DNA from: Planctomycetota bacterium
GTDB lineage: Bacteria > Planctomycetota > Planctomycetia > Pirellulales > Lacipirellulaceae
Assembly: GCA_029259975.1 (NCBI GenBank)
Contig: JAJDEE010000165.1
Coordinates: forward strand, 1 to 14,902
Length of the DNA: 14,902 nt
Reading direction: 5' to 3'
Made by a program: the position numbers and the translations under genes. Below the pieces are notes generated by a model that worked only from the letters and a program-made list of their open reading frames with translations, did not search any database and was not told the origin of the DNA. Shown here piece after piece: positions 6,016 to 13,528 of the stretch; the first letter of the stretch is position 1, and each line of letters starts with the position of its first letter.

Positions 6016-6915
6016 ATGCAACGCCAACTTGCCAAGTTTCTGCAACATCTGCATGTCGAGCGTGGGGCCTCGCCGCACACGCTCAAAAGCTATCGCGAAG
6101 ACCTCGAGACCTTCGCCGATTACCTGTGCGAAGAAGATGGCAGCTGTCCCGATCCGATGACGTTAACCTCGCCAGAGCTGCGCGGCTATCTCGCGGCACT
6201 GCACGACGCCGGCTATGCCAAGACGTCAATCGCGCGAAAACTCGCGTCGCTGCGAAGTTTTTACCGCTTTGCACAGCGCGAAGATTGGATCGATAACAAC
6301 CCGGCCAAAGCACTGCGCAATCCACGCAAGGCCCACAAGCTACCGCATTTTCTGTCGACCAGCGAAATTGGCAAGCTGCTCGGTGCCCCGTCGAGCGACA
6401 AGGTAATGGGCCTACGCGATCGGGCGATTCTAGAGACACTCTACTCCGCCGGCTTGCGCGTAAGCGAGTTGGTCGGTCTCAACGATGGCGACCTCGATTT
6501 CGATCAGGGTATTGTTCGCGTGCGTGGCAAGGGCCGCAAAGAACGCTTGGCTCCGCTGGGTTCCTACGCACTAGCTGCGTTGCATGCGTGGCTTGCGAAG
6601 CGACAACTCGCTGAGAAGGAGCCGACGGGACGCGATGCGCCGGTGTTTGTGAATCGCTTTGGTTCGCGGCTGACTTCGCGCAGCGTGGGTCGGATGCTGG
6701 AAAAGCATCTGAAAGAGAGCGGACTTGACGGACGTACCAGTCCTCACACACTGCGGCATAGCTTTGCCACGCATCTGCTCGACGGCGGCGCCGACATTCG
6801 CAGTGTGCAAGAGCTACTCGGCCACAAAAGCCTCGTCACCACACAAATCTACACGCACCTCAGCACTAGCAACCTACGGGCAGCCTACGAGAAAGCGCAT
6901 CCTCGCGCTAAGTAA
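6016..6915 (+). CDS. XerC/XerD-type tyrosine recombinase
   Basis: This 299-aa site-specific recombinase is the usual size for XerC/XerD, which resolve chromosome dimers at dif sites. The N-terminal SAM-like core-binding domain spans about 1-85 (HVERGASPHTLKSYREDLETF at 13-33). The catalytic domain follows from about 108, with all six expected residues: R148 (AGLRVSEL), K172 (GKGRKER), H244 and R247 (HTLRHSFATHLL), H270 (LGHKS) and nucleophile Y279 (TTQIYTH). The frame is open upstream to 5785, but the 6016 ATG gives the family N-terminus, and the upstream extension covers the 76-aa ORF and repeat DNA. The ATG has no Shine-Dalgarno sequence. XerC and XerD cannot be separated here with certainty, and no dif-like site was recognised in the window. 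The stop codon abuts repeat copy B. Confidence 0.95.
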   Translation: MQRQLAKFLQHLHVERGASPHTLKSYREDLETFADYLCEEDGSCPDPMTLTSPELRGYLAALHDAGYAKTSIARKLASLRSFYRFAQREDWIDNNPAKALRNPRKAHKLPHFLSTSEIGKLLGAPSSDKVMGLRDRAILETLYSAGLRVSELVGLNDGDLDFDQGIVRVRGKGRKERLAPLGSYALAALHAWLAKRQLAEKEPTGRDAPVFVNRFGSRLTSRSVGRMLEKHLKESGLDGRTSPHTLRHSFATHLLDGGADIRSVQELLGHKSLVTTQIYTHLSTSNLRAAYEKAHPRAK

Positions 6916-7122
6916 CTCAACTACTACCTGCTAGAAGCCGGTAGGTTTGGAAATTTCGTGAGCTTCGGACAAAAGTCCTTCACTCACGAGAAAGAATGTT
7001 TTTTGTAGGGTGGGAGGTTCTGTCGGCTTGCTTGAGCGAACCACTTCAATTCGTTCTGCCGCAGACAGGTTCACCCACCTTTCGGTCCGCCAAAAAAGGT
7101 GGGTAAACCTGCTGGCGAATGG
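6915..7122 (-). repeat. Structured dispersed repeat, copy B (inverted relative to A)
   Basis: This is the reverse complement of 31-238 with scattered substitutions and a few indels. The arms of all three hairpins are retained: TCGTGAG/CTCACGA (6956-6962 with 6983-6989) is intact around GGAC/GTCC; the TACCxGCT/AGCCGGTA stem has one mismatch; and the ACCCACC-containing arms lie near 7067-7081 and 7096-7110. The block begins at the last base of the recombinase stop codon, so its 'gene-proximal' end is the same end that faces the carboxypeptidase stop in copy A. It lies between the convergent recombinase and MBL hydrolase genes. Confidence 0.85.
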
Positions 7123-7147
7123 ATTTTACCCGATGTCGACGCTCCAG

Positions 7148-7197
7148 GCGCCAGCAGAACTACCCACCCTGCAAAGTAAAACCTAAAAGGGTTTTAG
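7148..7197 (+). repeat. Solo repeat unit and small hairpin
   Basis: GCGCCAGCAGAACTACCCAC (7148-7167), continuing to about 7182, resembles the internal unit of copy A at 126-152, in the plus orientation and thus opposite to the neighbouring copy B. It is followed by the perfect stem CTAAAA-GGG-TTTTAG (7183-7197), which could assist termination of either convergent gene. In the rest of 7123-7271 I see no other feature. Confidence 0.55.
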
Positions 7198-7271
7198 ACC
7201 CAGAGGGTGACAATAAGCACTAACCACAGCTGTCGGAATTTGATGGGAAAGTTGATCAATGGGCTGGTTGC

Positions 7272-8012
7272 CTAAAAATCGATCTCCATGCGATCCACGC
7301 CAATCTCAATTTCGGGGAAAATACGACGTGCCCCTGCCACACCCAATTCGACATCGTTGCTTAGCAAGGGATTGATATGCACTAAAACCAAACGGCCAAC
7401 TCCCGCCGCTGCGGCCACCTCTGCCACGGGCGTGAGGCAACTGTGACCGGTGAGTACAGCTTGCTCGGGCATGTCATCACCGAAGTGGCATTCGTGGATG
7501 AGTAAGTCTACACCGCGGATCTTGTCGACGTAGTCAGCATCTTGCGTCGCGGTAGTATCGGTTATGTAGGCCAGCGAGCGATCAGGCCAATCGAGACGAA
7601 AGCCTAGTGAGCCACCCGGATGTGAAAGCGGAAAGTGTGTTAGTATTCCATTGTCAGGTAGTTTGGATTTCTGCTCTATCTCCTGCATTTCGAAGGGAGG
7701 GTCAACGGGAAACAAAAGCTCAGAAAACAGATGCTTCCTGACCGCCGCGAGTTTTGCCTTTTCGCCGTGCACAGTGACTCGCTTCATCTTGCGACCGTGT
7801 AGCACGTCGAACATATAGGTCAGCCCGACGATATGATCGAGATGGGCGTGAGTCAAAAAAATATCGAGCGTGTCCGTCGTCAGATGCTCGCGTACACGAT
7901 ACATGGCCGAACCAGCGTCGAGTACGACGCCCAATTCTGGCAGCATCATGCAGGCGGTCTGTCGGCGATCGTTGGGGTGGTAGCCGGATGTGCCCAGCAG
8001 CAACAGTTTCAT
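7272..8012 (-). CDS. MBL-fold metallohydrolase, RNase Z-like
   Basis: This 246-aa metallo-beta-lactamase-fold hydrolase is in the RNase Z/ElaC-like group (RNase BN, PhnP and phosphodiesterase relatives). The metal site is complete: THAHLDH (54-60, HxHxDH), a histidine in LSHPGGSLGF, the bridging aspartate in YITDTTAT, and late histidines in HECHF, GHS and VLVHINP. It has no N-terminal signal. True RNase Z is usually longer and has an exosite; none is obvious here, so a small-molecule phosphodiesterase or phosphohydrolase activity is equally likely. The start is ATG at 8012, with AAGGG about 5 nt upstream. It is convergent with the recombinase gene and divergent from the solute-binding protein gene. 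No further operon partner is seen. Confidence 0.87.
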   Translation of the reverse strand: MKLLLLGTSGYHPNDRRQTACMMLPELGVVLDAGSAMYRVREHLTTDTLDIFLTHAHLDHIVGLTYMFDVLHGRKMKRVTVHGEKAKLAAVRKHLFSELLFPVDPPFEMQEIEQKSKLPDNGILTHFPLSHPGGSLGFRLDWPDRSLAYITDTTATQDADYVDKIRGVDLLIHECHFGDDMPEQAVLTGHSCLTPVAEVAAAAGVGRLVLVHINPLLSNDVELGVAGARRIFPEIEIGVDRMEIDF

Positions 8013-8048
8013 GGTGGCCCTTGCTACGACGGAGATATACGATCTGAT

Positions 8049-8074
8049 ATTGTACTAAACGGGCAGTTTAGAAT
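8049..8074. promoter_or_regulatory. Candidate divergent promoter/operator
   Basis: In the gap between the MBL hydrolase gene and the solute-binding protein gene, the palindrome CTAAAC-GGGCA-GTTTAG (8055-8060 with 8066-8071) overlaps a plus-strand -10-like TAGAAT (8069-8074). It also lies beside a minus-strand -10-like TACAAT (reverse complement of 8049-8054). The -35 elements are poor on both sides. An operator controlling both genes is possible but speculative. Confidence 0.3.
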
Positions 8075-8136
8075 CCATTGCATTAGGCCCCCCATTCCCA
8101 GATTGCTTGAGGCGTGGGGGTTTCAGAGGCGAGACT

Positions 8137-9195
8137 TTGAAATTACGAGACTTCTATTTACGAAATCCTATGTCGATAGTGCTCTTCGGTAGTGTGCTAA
8201 TGATCGTTGGGATACTGATCGCCCCATTCTTTTCGACGTTAGGTCCTCAAAGTGTCGTCGTTTATACGGCGCTCGATCAAGAGTTTTCGCGGCCTGTTTT
8301 CGAGGAGTTCACGCGACAAACGGGCATCACGGTCTTAGCCAAATACGACACCGAATCGACCAAAACCGTCGGGCTTACTCAAGCCTTGTTTGCCGAGCGC
8401 GAGCGGCCCCGGTGCGACATGTTTTGGAATAACGAAATCGTCAACACTTTGCGACTCGACCAAGCAGACATGCTGACGAACTTCGAGAGCGCAGTTGCGA
8501 ACAACTACCCGCAGCAGTACCGTTCGCCATTAGGGCATTGGTATGGTTTTGCAGCACGAGCACGTGTATTGATCGTGAATACCGATTTAGTTTCCGCTAC
8601 CAACGAGCCAGATTCGATTTTGGATCTGACCGATGCCAGATGGAAGGATAGGGTTGCGATCGCTAAGCCCTTAGCTGGCACAACGGCTTCGCATGCAGCT
8701 TGTCTCTTCGCAGTTTGGGGCGATGCACAGGCGCAAGCATTTTTCCGCGCCGTCAAGGCGAACGTACGCATAATGTCGGGCAACAAGCAAGTTGCGTTGG
8801 CGGTTGCTCGCGGCGAATTAGCATTTGGCCTTACCGATACTGACGATGCGATCATCGAACTCGAAAAAGGCTGGCCGGTGAAAATTGTCTATCCCGATCA
8901 GGGGCAGGGGCAACTTGGCACGTTGTTCATTCCCAACACCGTAGCACTGATCCAAGGGTCTCCAAACCCTCAGCCTGCGCGGAAATTGGCTGAGTTTCTA
9001 TTGTCGTCTCAAGTCGAGAGCATGCTGGCTGCTGGTCCGAGTGCCCAAATTCCTTTGAATCCAGCGGTTGAAACGTCGTCTCGAGTCGAGTCGCCCACTA
9101 CCGTGCGAGCGATGACGGTCGATTTTGAAGTCGCTGCGAAACAGTGGGGCAAAGTGGCGAAGTATTTGCAAAAGGAGTTTGCGACTGCGGAGTAA
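8137..9195 (+). CDS. Extracellular solute-binding protein (family 1-like), membrane-anchored
   Basis: This 352-aa periplasmic binding protein fold resembles the ferric-iron/thiamine/2-aminoethylphosphonate ABC transporter receptors. After a hydrophobic segment (about 12-30) comes VVVYTALDQEF, then FTRQTGITV, a DMFWNNE segment typical of this group, WYGFAARARVLIVN, LAGTTASHAACLF and GLTDTDDAI. There is no lipobox cysteine and no clear signal peptidase I site, so it may remain N-terminally anchored. The chosen start is TTG at 8137, because AGAGG (8125-8129) lies 7 nt upstream and it gives KLRDFYLRNP before the membrane segment. The frame also opens at TTG 8107 and has an ATG at 8170. No permease or ATPase gene for this receptor is adjacent, and the ligand is unknown; iron is only one possibility. 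Confidence 0.8.
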   Translation: MKLRDFYLRNPMSIVLFGSVLMIVGILIAPFFSTLGPQSVVVYTALDQEFSRPVFEEFTRQTGITVLAKYDTESTKTVGLTQALFAERERPRCDMFWNNEIVNTLRLDQADMLTNFESAVANNYPQQYRSPLGHWYGFAARARVLIVNTDLVSATNEPDSILDLTDARWKDRVAIAKPLAGTTASHAACLFAVWGDAQAQAFFRAVKANVRIMSGNKQVALAVARGELAFGLTDTDDAIIELEKGWPVKIVYPDQGQGQLGTLFIPNTVALIQGSPNPQPARKLAEFLLSSQVESMLAAGPSAQIPLNPAVETSSRVESPTTVRAMTVDFEVAAKQWGKVAKYLQKEFATAE

Positions 9196-9228
9196 TGCGG
9201 ATCCTAGTTGAGATCAGCGTAGCTAGTT

Positions 9229-9290
9229 TTTTAGCCGCAAATGAACGCGTATCGGCGGCCAATTTTTCCCCGCCAGAAACGCGTTATTTT
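9229..9290 (+). terminator. Terminator-like hairpin built on a GCAAATGAACGCG repeat
   Basis: AACGCGT (9244-9250) pairs with ACGCGTT (9279-9285), and inside it GGCGG (9254-9258) pairs with CCGCC (9270-9274). A short T-rich stretch follows (9286-9291). It lies 48 bp after the solute-binding protein stop codon and before the convergent helicase gene, so it fits a terminator. The left arm lies in TTAGCCGCAAATGAACGCGT (9231-9250), a phrase I recall as an abundant intergenic repeat in many environmental bacteria. Confidence 0.6.
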
Positions 9291-9298
9291 TAATGATT

Positions 9299-10582
9299 CT
9301 AAAGACCGCGGCGATGTCGCTTGCGAGGGCGCTGGCCAGGAGCAGGTGGCTTGGGTTTTTCAGGCTCGCTGTTTTCTGGGGTGCTTTGCGGTGGCGCCGC
9401 AGTGGCGACGGTTTGAAACCCCTCGATTTCGCCCCGTTTTAGCAGCGTGTTGATCAGCATCTCGATTCGCGTCAGTTCGATACCTTGTTCGGGCGTCACA
9501 AACGAATAGGCTATACCCTCGCGGCCCATCCGCCCCGTGCGTCCGACGCGATGGACGTAATCGTCGGACGATTGCGGCAAGTCGTAGTTGATGATGTGCG
9601 AGATATTCGTGACATCGATCCCACGTCCTACCACATCGGTCGCAACCAAGATACGCACCTTGCCATCGCGGAACGAACGCATCACACGATCGCGTGCTGG
9701 CTGGGCCATGTCGCCATGAATGCAGTCGACTCCTTTCATCTTCTTCGACAGCTTACGTTGGACACGGTCGGTTCCTCGTTTGGTGCGACAGAAGACGATC
9801 GCCTGTTCGGGTTCTTCGCGCTCCATGAGTTTGAGAAGCAAATCAAACTTGCGCATTTCTTCGACCGTAAAATAATGTTGCTCAATCGTATCGCCCGCCT
9901 TGGTCAACGGCGAGAAATCCATGATCTGAGGCTTGAACATGTAGCTACGCGAAAGCCGCTCGACTCCTTTGTCGACCGTCGCACTGAGCAGCAACGTTTG
10001 CCGTTCCTTCGGGCACTTCCGTAATATTTTTTCGATGTCTGGTCGAAAACCAATGTCCAGCATTCGATCTGCTTCGTCGAGTACGACACATTGCAAGCCA
10101 TTCAATTTCAGCGTGCCGCGCGACAAATGATCGAGCACTCGTCCGGGCGTGCCGACAACGATGTCGCACCCCTTTTCGAGCTGTGTAATCTGCGAGCGAA
10201 TCGGTTTGCCGCCATAAACGGCAATGCATCGCGTCTTTCGTCCATGCGACAACTTTGCGATTTCGTCACGCACTTGAACTGCTAATTCGCGAGTGGGCAC
10301 CAGTACGATTGCGTTTGGCAGCGGGCCACGCGGAATAAGCTCGAGCCGCTCCAATATCGGTATCGCAAACGCCGCCGTTTTGCCGGTGCCGGTGCGTGCC
10401 TGCCCGAGCAGATCTCCGCCTGTGAGCGCGTGAGGAATAATGCCCGCCTGCACTGGCGAGGGTTCGTGATACTCGGCTTTTGCGAGCGACTCCATCATCA
10501 CCTCAGACAGACCGAGGGAATCGAAACCGACTACGGGCGAAGAAGAGTTGTCGTCTGCACTGAGCGCTTTTTCGGTGACCAA
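9299..10582 (-). CDS. DEAD-box ATP-dependent RNA helicase
   Basis: This 427-aa RNA helicase should unwind structured RNA using ATP, in roles such as ribosome assembly or mRNA decay. All motifs are present: the Q-motif region with F20 and PSPVQ (41-45); ARTGTGKT (62-69, motif I); PTREL (96-100, Ia); TPGR (145-148, Ib); DEAD (169-172, II); SAT (200-202, III); the motif V region ATDVVGRGID (314-323); and HRVGRTGR (344-351, VI). The tail (about 393-427) is proline-rich then basic (RPRKRHRRGL), as in RhlE/CshA-type proteins where it binds RNA. The start is TTG at 10582, with AGGAAG about 10 nt upstream; the first ATG downstream would remove the Q-motif phenylalanine. It is preceded by a ~410-bp gap downstream of the ABC exporter gene, on the same strand. 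Subfamily is uncertain. Confidence 0.95.
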   Translation of the reverse strand: MVTEKALSADDNSSSPVVGFDSLGLSEVMMESLAKAEYHEPSPVQAGIIPHALTGGDLLGQARTGTGKTAAFAIPILERLELIPRGPLPNAIVLVPTRELAVQVRDEIAKLSHGRKTRCIAVYGGKPIRSQITQLEKGCDIVVGTPGRVLDHLSRGTLKLNGLQCVVLDEADRMLDIGFRPDIEKILRKCPKERQTLLLSATVDKGVERLSRSYMFKPQIMDFSPLTKAGDTIEQHYFTVEEMRKFDLLLKLMEREEPEQAIVFCRTKRGTDRVQRKLSKKMKGVDCIHGDMAQPARDRVMRSFRDGKVRILVATDVVGRGIDVTNISHIINYDLPQSSDDYVHRVGRTGRMGREGIAYSFVTPEQGIELTRIEMLINTLLKRGEIEGFQTVATAAPPQSTPENSEPEKPKPPAPGQRPRKRHRRGL

Positions 10583-10759
10583 AATTAAAAAACTTCCTGT
10601 CGGGTAGCCTGTCTGGGGATATCGAACAGCGACAAGCCGGAAACGTAATAGTGCCTAAGTTGATTGATGATTGGGGGTTAGGCTAGCACGATTGGGCGAA
10701 ATGGTCAACGCGGAGGTATGTGGCCTCCAGGCGGATTGCAAAGTCGCTAGGAAACTAAA

Positions 10760-10845
10760 TTAACCGCCAAGGACACCGAGATCGCCAAGCAAAAACGCCT
10801 AAAACTAGCTGATGTTGGGCATGTCCTTGGCGATCTTGGCGGTTT
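10760..10845. repeat. CGCCAAG-type inverted repeat
   Basis: The left arm has ACCGCCAAGGACACCGAGAT followed by CGCCAAG (10761-10787). The right arm has TCCTTGGCGATCTTGGCGGT (10824-10843), whose reverse complement again reads ACCGCCAAG then CGCCAAG. The arms share the iterated CGCCAAG core but the spacing inside each arm differs, so pairing would be in partial blocks. Confidence 0.7.
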
Positions 10846-10846
10846 C

Positions 10847-10879
10847 TCTTTCCAGTTTGAGTACCTCAAACTGGAAAGA
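10847..10879. repeat. 15-bp perfect hairpin
   Basis: Bases 10847-10861 are perfectly complementary to 10865-10879, around a TAC loop (left arm TCTTTCCAGTTTGAG). It follows the CGCCAAG right arm almost directly and lies 117 bp downstream of the exporter stop codon on the minus strand. No T-run follows on either strand, so it is not a classic intrinsic terminator, but it would form a very stable RNA or DNA hairpin. Confidence 0.85.
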
Positions 10880-10996
10880 AGGGAACCACGAAAGACATCA
10901 AATATCCAGGGGAGAAGGCAACTGCCGTGTGTCCGAGCGCTAGCTGCGCTCTTCTCAATTCAAACATGTATCAGCGAGACTGATACGAATGTCGAA

Positions 10997-13000
10997 TTAC
11001 GCACTTTCGCGATATTTGAGATGCGCCAGACGGCGGAACAATTCGCAACGAGCGGAAAGCTCGTCCATGGTGCCTACATCGATCACACGGCCATGGTCCA
11101 TCACGACAATTCGATCTGCTAGAGCCAGCGTACTGGGACGATGTGTGATCATGAACGTCGTGCGACCATGCACAAATTTTTCTAGCACGTCGTGAATCAG
11201 GCGTTCACTCTCAACGTCAATTTGGCTAGTCGCTTCGTCGAGAATGAGAATTTCGGGGTCACGTAAAATCGCCCGCGCTAGGGCCAAACGTTGCCGCTGA
11301 CCACCTGAGAGTCGCTGGCCACCGGCACCGCACAAAGTTTGATAGCCGCTGGCCAATTTTTCGGTGACGAAGCGATGTGCGTGCGCCTGTTTGGCGGCTT
11401 GTTCGACCTCTTTTTGGGTTGCGCCGGGCGAGCCGTAACGAATGTTGTTGGCGACCGTGTCGTCGAAGAGGAGTGTTTCTTGTGTGACGACTCCAAATCG
11501 CTTACGCAAATCTCGCAATTTCACGTTACGCAAGTCAACACCATCAATCGTCACGGCGCCGTCAGTGGGGTCGTAAAAGCGCGCTGTCAGGTTCATGAGC
11601 GTCGATTTACCGCAGCCGTTTGGGCCGATGATTGCGATTGTCTCGCCCGGTTCGACGTGCATGTCGACCTTGTCCAGCACCGATTCCGCTGGTGTGTAAG
11701 AAAACGAAACGTTGCGAAAATGAATTCTTCCCAGCCGTTGTGCTAACTTGTCGGGCACAGGCGGGTCGACAACCTGCGATTTTCGATCGAGCATTTCGTA
11801 CACTCGGTCGCTAGATGCGGCAGCACGCTGCAGATGATTAAAAACCCCCGACAGCCGGCGAAACGGGTCGATCACACCCAGAAGCATTGCATAAAACGCC
11901 GTCAACATGCCATGCGATAGCGGCTCGTCGCTCACACGAATGCCGAACAAATGATTCTGGCCGTTAAGCACCAAGTACCCGCCAGCCATCACCACGCACA
12001 TAATCACGACCACACCCATCGACTCTGTCAGAGGGCTGGCGACCGAATCGTAGAACGCAATTTTCATTGAGCGGCGGTAGTACTGTTTCGAGGCTTGATG
12101 AAATCGACTCCGCTCTCGCGATTCCATCGTAAAGGCCTTGATGACCTTCATGCTGCTGAACGTCTCTTCCAAGTGCTCGTAGAGCGACGACAGCTCCTGC
12201 AGCGCTCGCCGGTTGGCTCGCTTCAGCGATTTCGCCAGTGCATGGACCGCATACCCCGCCAGCGGCGCCGACAGCACACTCAACAGCAACAGTTGCCAGC
12301 TAATCAGGGCTGCGCCAATCAGACAGGCAATCAGTTTCAACGGTTCGAGAATCGCCATGCCAAACAACACGTTCGTGCCAAAAGCGATCGCTCCAATGTC
12401 GGTCGTAAACCGATTCATCAGATCGCCGGTACTCGTCCGGCCAAACGTGCCCATGTCGAGTCCGAGCGTCCGTCGGTAAAATTCTTTTCGTAGTTCAAAA
12501 CTCGTAAGATGCCCTAGCCGTGCCATGAAAAACAAGCCGGCGATTCGCAGCAAGCTTTTAAGGATGGTACTCACAGCCAATGCTGCACAGATCAGCACAA
12601 GCGTACCGAACGGTGTAACGGGCAACCAACGGTCCAAAACCGGTAAAGCACTTTGATAACGCGTGAGCCAAGTCGCTTCTTTATCTCGTTGCTTATCGAC
12701 TCGGGCAAGTTTCCGACGTAGTTTGCGTTCTCGTTGAAAATCGTCTCCGATATCTGCTAACGCACCGTTGTAGAGATCGGCTTTACTCCCCAGCGTTACT
12801 AGGCGTTCTTCTTGCGACGCAATATATTCGCGACACAGGTCGGGAATCGTTTTTTCATGCATCACACCATCAACAAGTGGCATGATCGCGGCAAGATTTC
12901 CTGCCCACAGAATCGCGACACCCAGCGAACATAACACCGACGCTAAAACCGTCAGTCGATGTCTCAAGGCAAGTTGAATTACGCGGGCAAAATTGCTCAC
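10997..13000 (-). CDS. ABC exporter, fused permease and ATPase (MsbA-type)
   Basis: This 667-aa half-transporter would dimerise in the inner membrane and export lipids, drugs or peptides. The permease part has about six transmembrane segments (first at 18-42, second at about 131-158, last near 365-378). The ATPase has GPNGCGKST (459-467, Walker A), a Q-loop in VVTQETLLFDD (504-514), LSGGQRQR (564-571), ILILDEAT (584-591, catalytic E589) and switch H620 (MITHRPST). MsbA-type proteins are usually about 580 aa; the excess is an ~85-residue charged insert (46-130) between membrane segments 1 and 2, with a coiled-coil-like part (about 85-112). The start is GTG at 13000, as an upstream ATG is closed by a stop at once. 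The substrate cannot be read from sequence. Confidence 0.92.
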   Translation of the reverse strand: MSNFARVIQLALRHRLTVLASVLCSLGVAILWAGNLAAIMPLVDGVMHEKTIPDLCREYIASQEERLVTLGSKADLYNGALADIGDDFQRERKLRRKLARVDKQRDKEATWLTRYQSALPVLDRWLPVTPFGTLVLICAALAVSTILKSLLRIAGLFFMARLGHLTSFELRKEFYRRTLGLDMGTFGRTSTGDLMNRFTTDIGAIAFGTNVLFGMAILEPLKLIACLIGAALISWQLLLLSVLSAPLAGYAVHALAKSLKRANRRALQELSSLYEHLEETFSSMKVIKAFTMESRERSRFHQASKQYYRRSMKIAFYDSVASPLTESMGVVVIMCVVMAGGYLVLNGQNHLFGIRVSDEPLSHGMLTAFYAMLLGVIDPFRRLSGVFNHLQRAAASSDRVYEMLDRKSQVVDPPVPDKLAQRLGRIHFRNVSFSYTPAESVLDKVDMHVEPGETIAIIGPNGCGKSTLMNLTARFYDPTDGAVTIDGVDLRNVKLRDLRKRFGVVTQETLLFDDTVANNIRYGSPGATQKEVEQAAKQAHAHRFVTEKLASGYQTLCGAGGQRLSGGQRQRLALARAILRDPEILILDEATSQIDVESERLIHDVLEKFVHGRTTFMITHRPSTLALADRIVVMDHGRVIDVGTMDELSARCELFRRLAHLKYRESA

Positions 13001-13528
13001 TGATCGTCCATGATCGAAGGGCGTAGGGCTTCAAAAGAATGCAATCCACCAGCGCTGCTTCTTGCGGCGCTTGGCGACTAGAACTCGATGCTAGCACCGG
13101 GTCCCATGCAACGGGAGCAGAGTTGTAGCAAAACAGACCCAAACCACCAAGAGCGCAGTCACCCCCTGAGGCTCTGCTAGCTTATCCATCCACACAGCCT
13201 CAGCAGCACAATCAGTCATGCGCCGCAGGGTTGGTTACACAATCAAACAAATTCCGACAAGTCGCGAAGGGTAAAATAGCAAAACACGACGGAACAACGC
13301 TTTTACCAACGATTGCCCCCCCGACTACTCGGAGCCGTTGATGGGGGTCGTTCACGATTTTCCCTCACCACAGATGGTATTCGGCAGTGTTTTTGCACGG
13401 ATTAGCAAACAACAGGCCTACGCCGACCCCTCCACAGGAAAGGGTGCGCAGGGATTGGTGCCTCTGTCAAAATTCCGCTAGAATCACTGAGGAGCCAAGA
13501 GTTTTAATTATCGGAAACGGAGGGGTCT
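13001..13528. other. Divergent intergenic region, 528 bp
   Basis: No gene is supported. It separates the minus-strand exporter from the plus-strand esterase, so it should hold both promoters. The esterase promoter candidate is listed separately. A C7 run (13315-13321) facing a GGGGG run near 13343 could form a weak stem. A frame from 13387 overlaps the esterase start out of frame and looks like a shadow. Confidence 0.5.
13455..13484 (+). promoter_or_regulatory. Candidate sigma-70 promoter for the esterase gene
   Basis: TTGGTG (13455-13460) and TAGAAT (13479-13484) are separated by 18 bp, 44 bp upstream of the esterase ATG. Both hexamers are one or two bases from consensus. No operator is apparent. 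Confidence 0.4.

Larger units (their letters stand above)
10583..10996. other. 414-bp intergenic region upstream of the helicase
   Basis: No gene is seen. It holds the CGCCAAG-type inverted repeat and adjacent hairpin (listed separately), plus a small imperfect stem CGGAGG/CCTCCAGG near 10710-10729. It must carry the 3' end of the exporter transcript and probably the helicase promoter. I could not pick a reliable promoter on the minus strand. Confidence 0.5.

Noticed and set aside
31..7122. Copies A and B as ends of a composite transposon
   Set aside because: No transposase lies between them, the enclosed genes are unrelated housekeeping functions, and the copies have diverged. The recombinase is a normal XerC/D.
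8107..8136. TTG at 8107 as start of the solute-binding protein
   Set aside because: The TTG at 8137 has AGAGG 7 nt upstream and gives a better N-terminus; 8107 has no convincing site. Only N-terminal data would settle it.
9485..10024. 179-aa plus-strand frame inside the helicase gene
   Set aside because: Antisense shadow of a strongly conserved coding region; no independent family resemblance.
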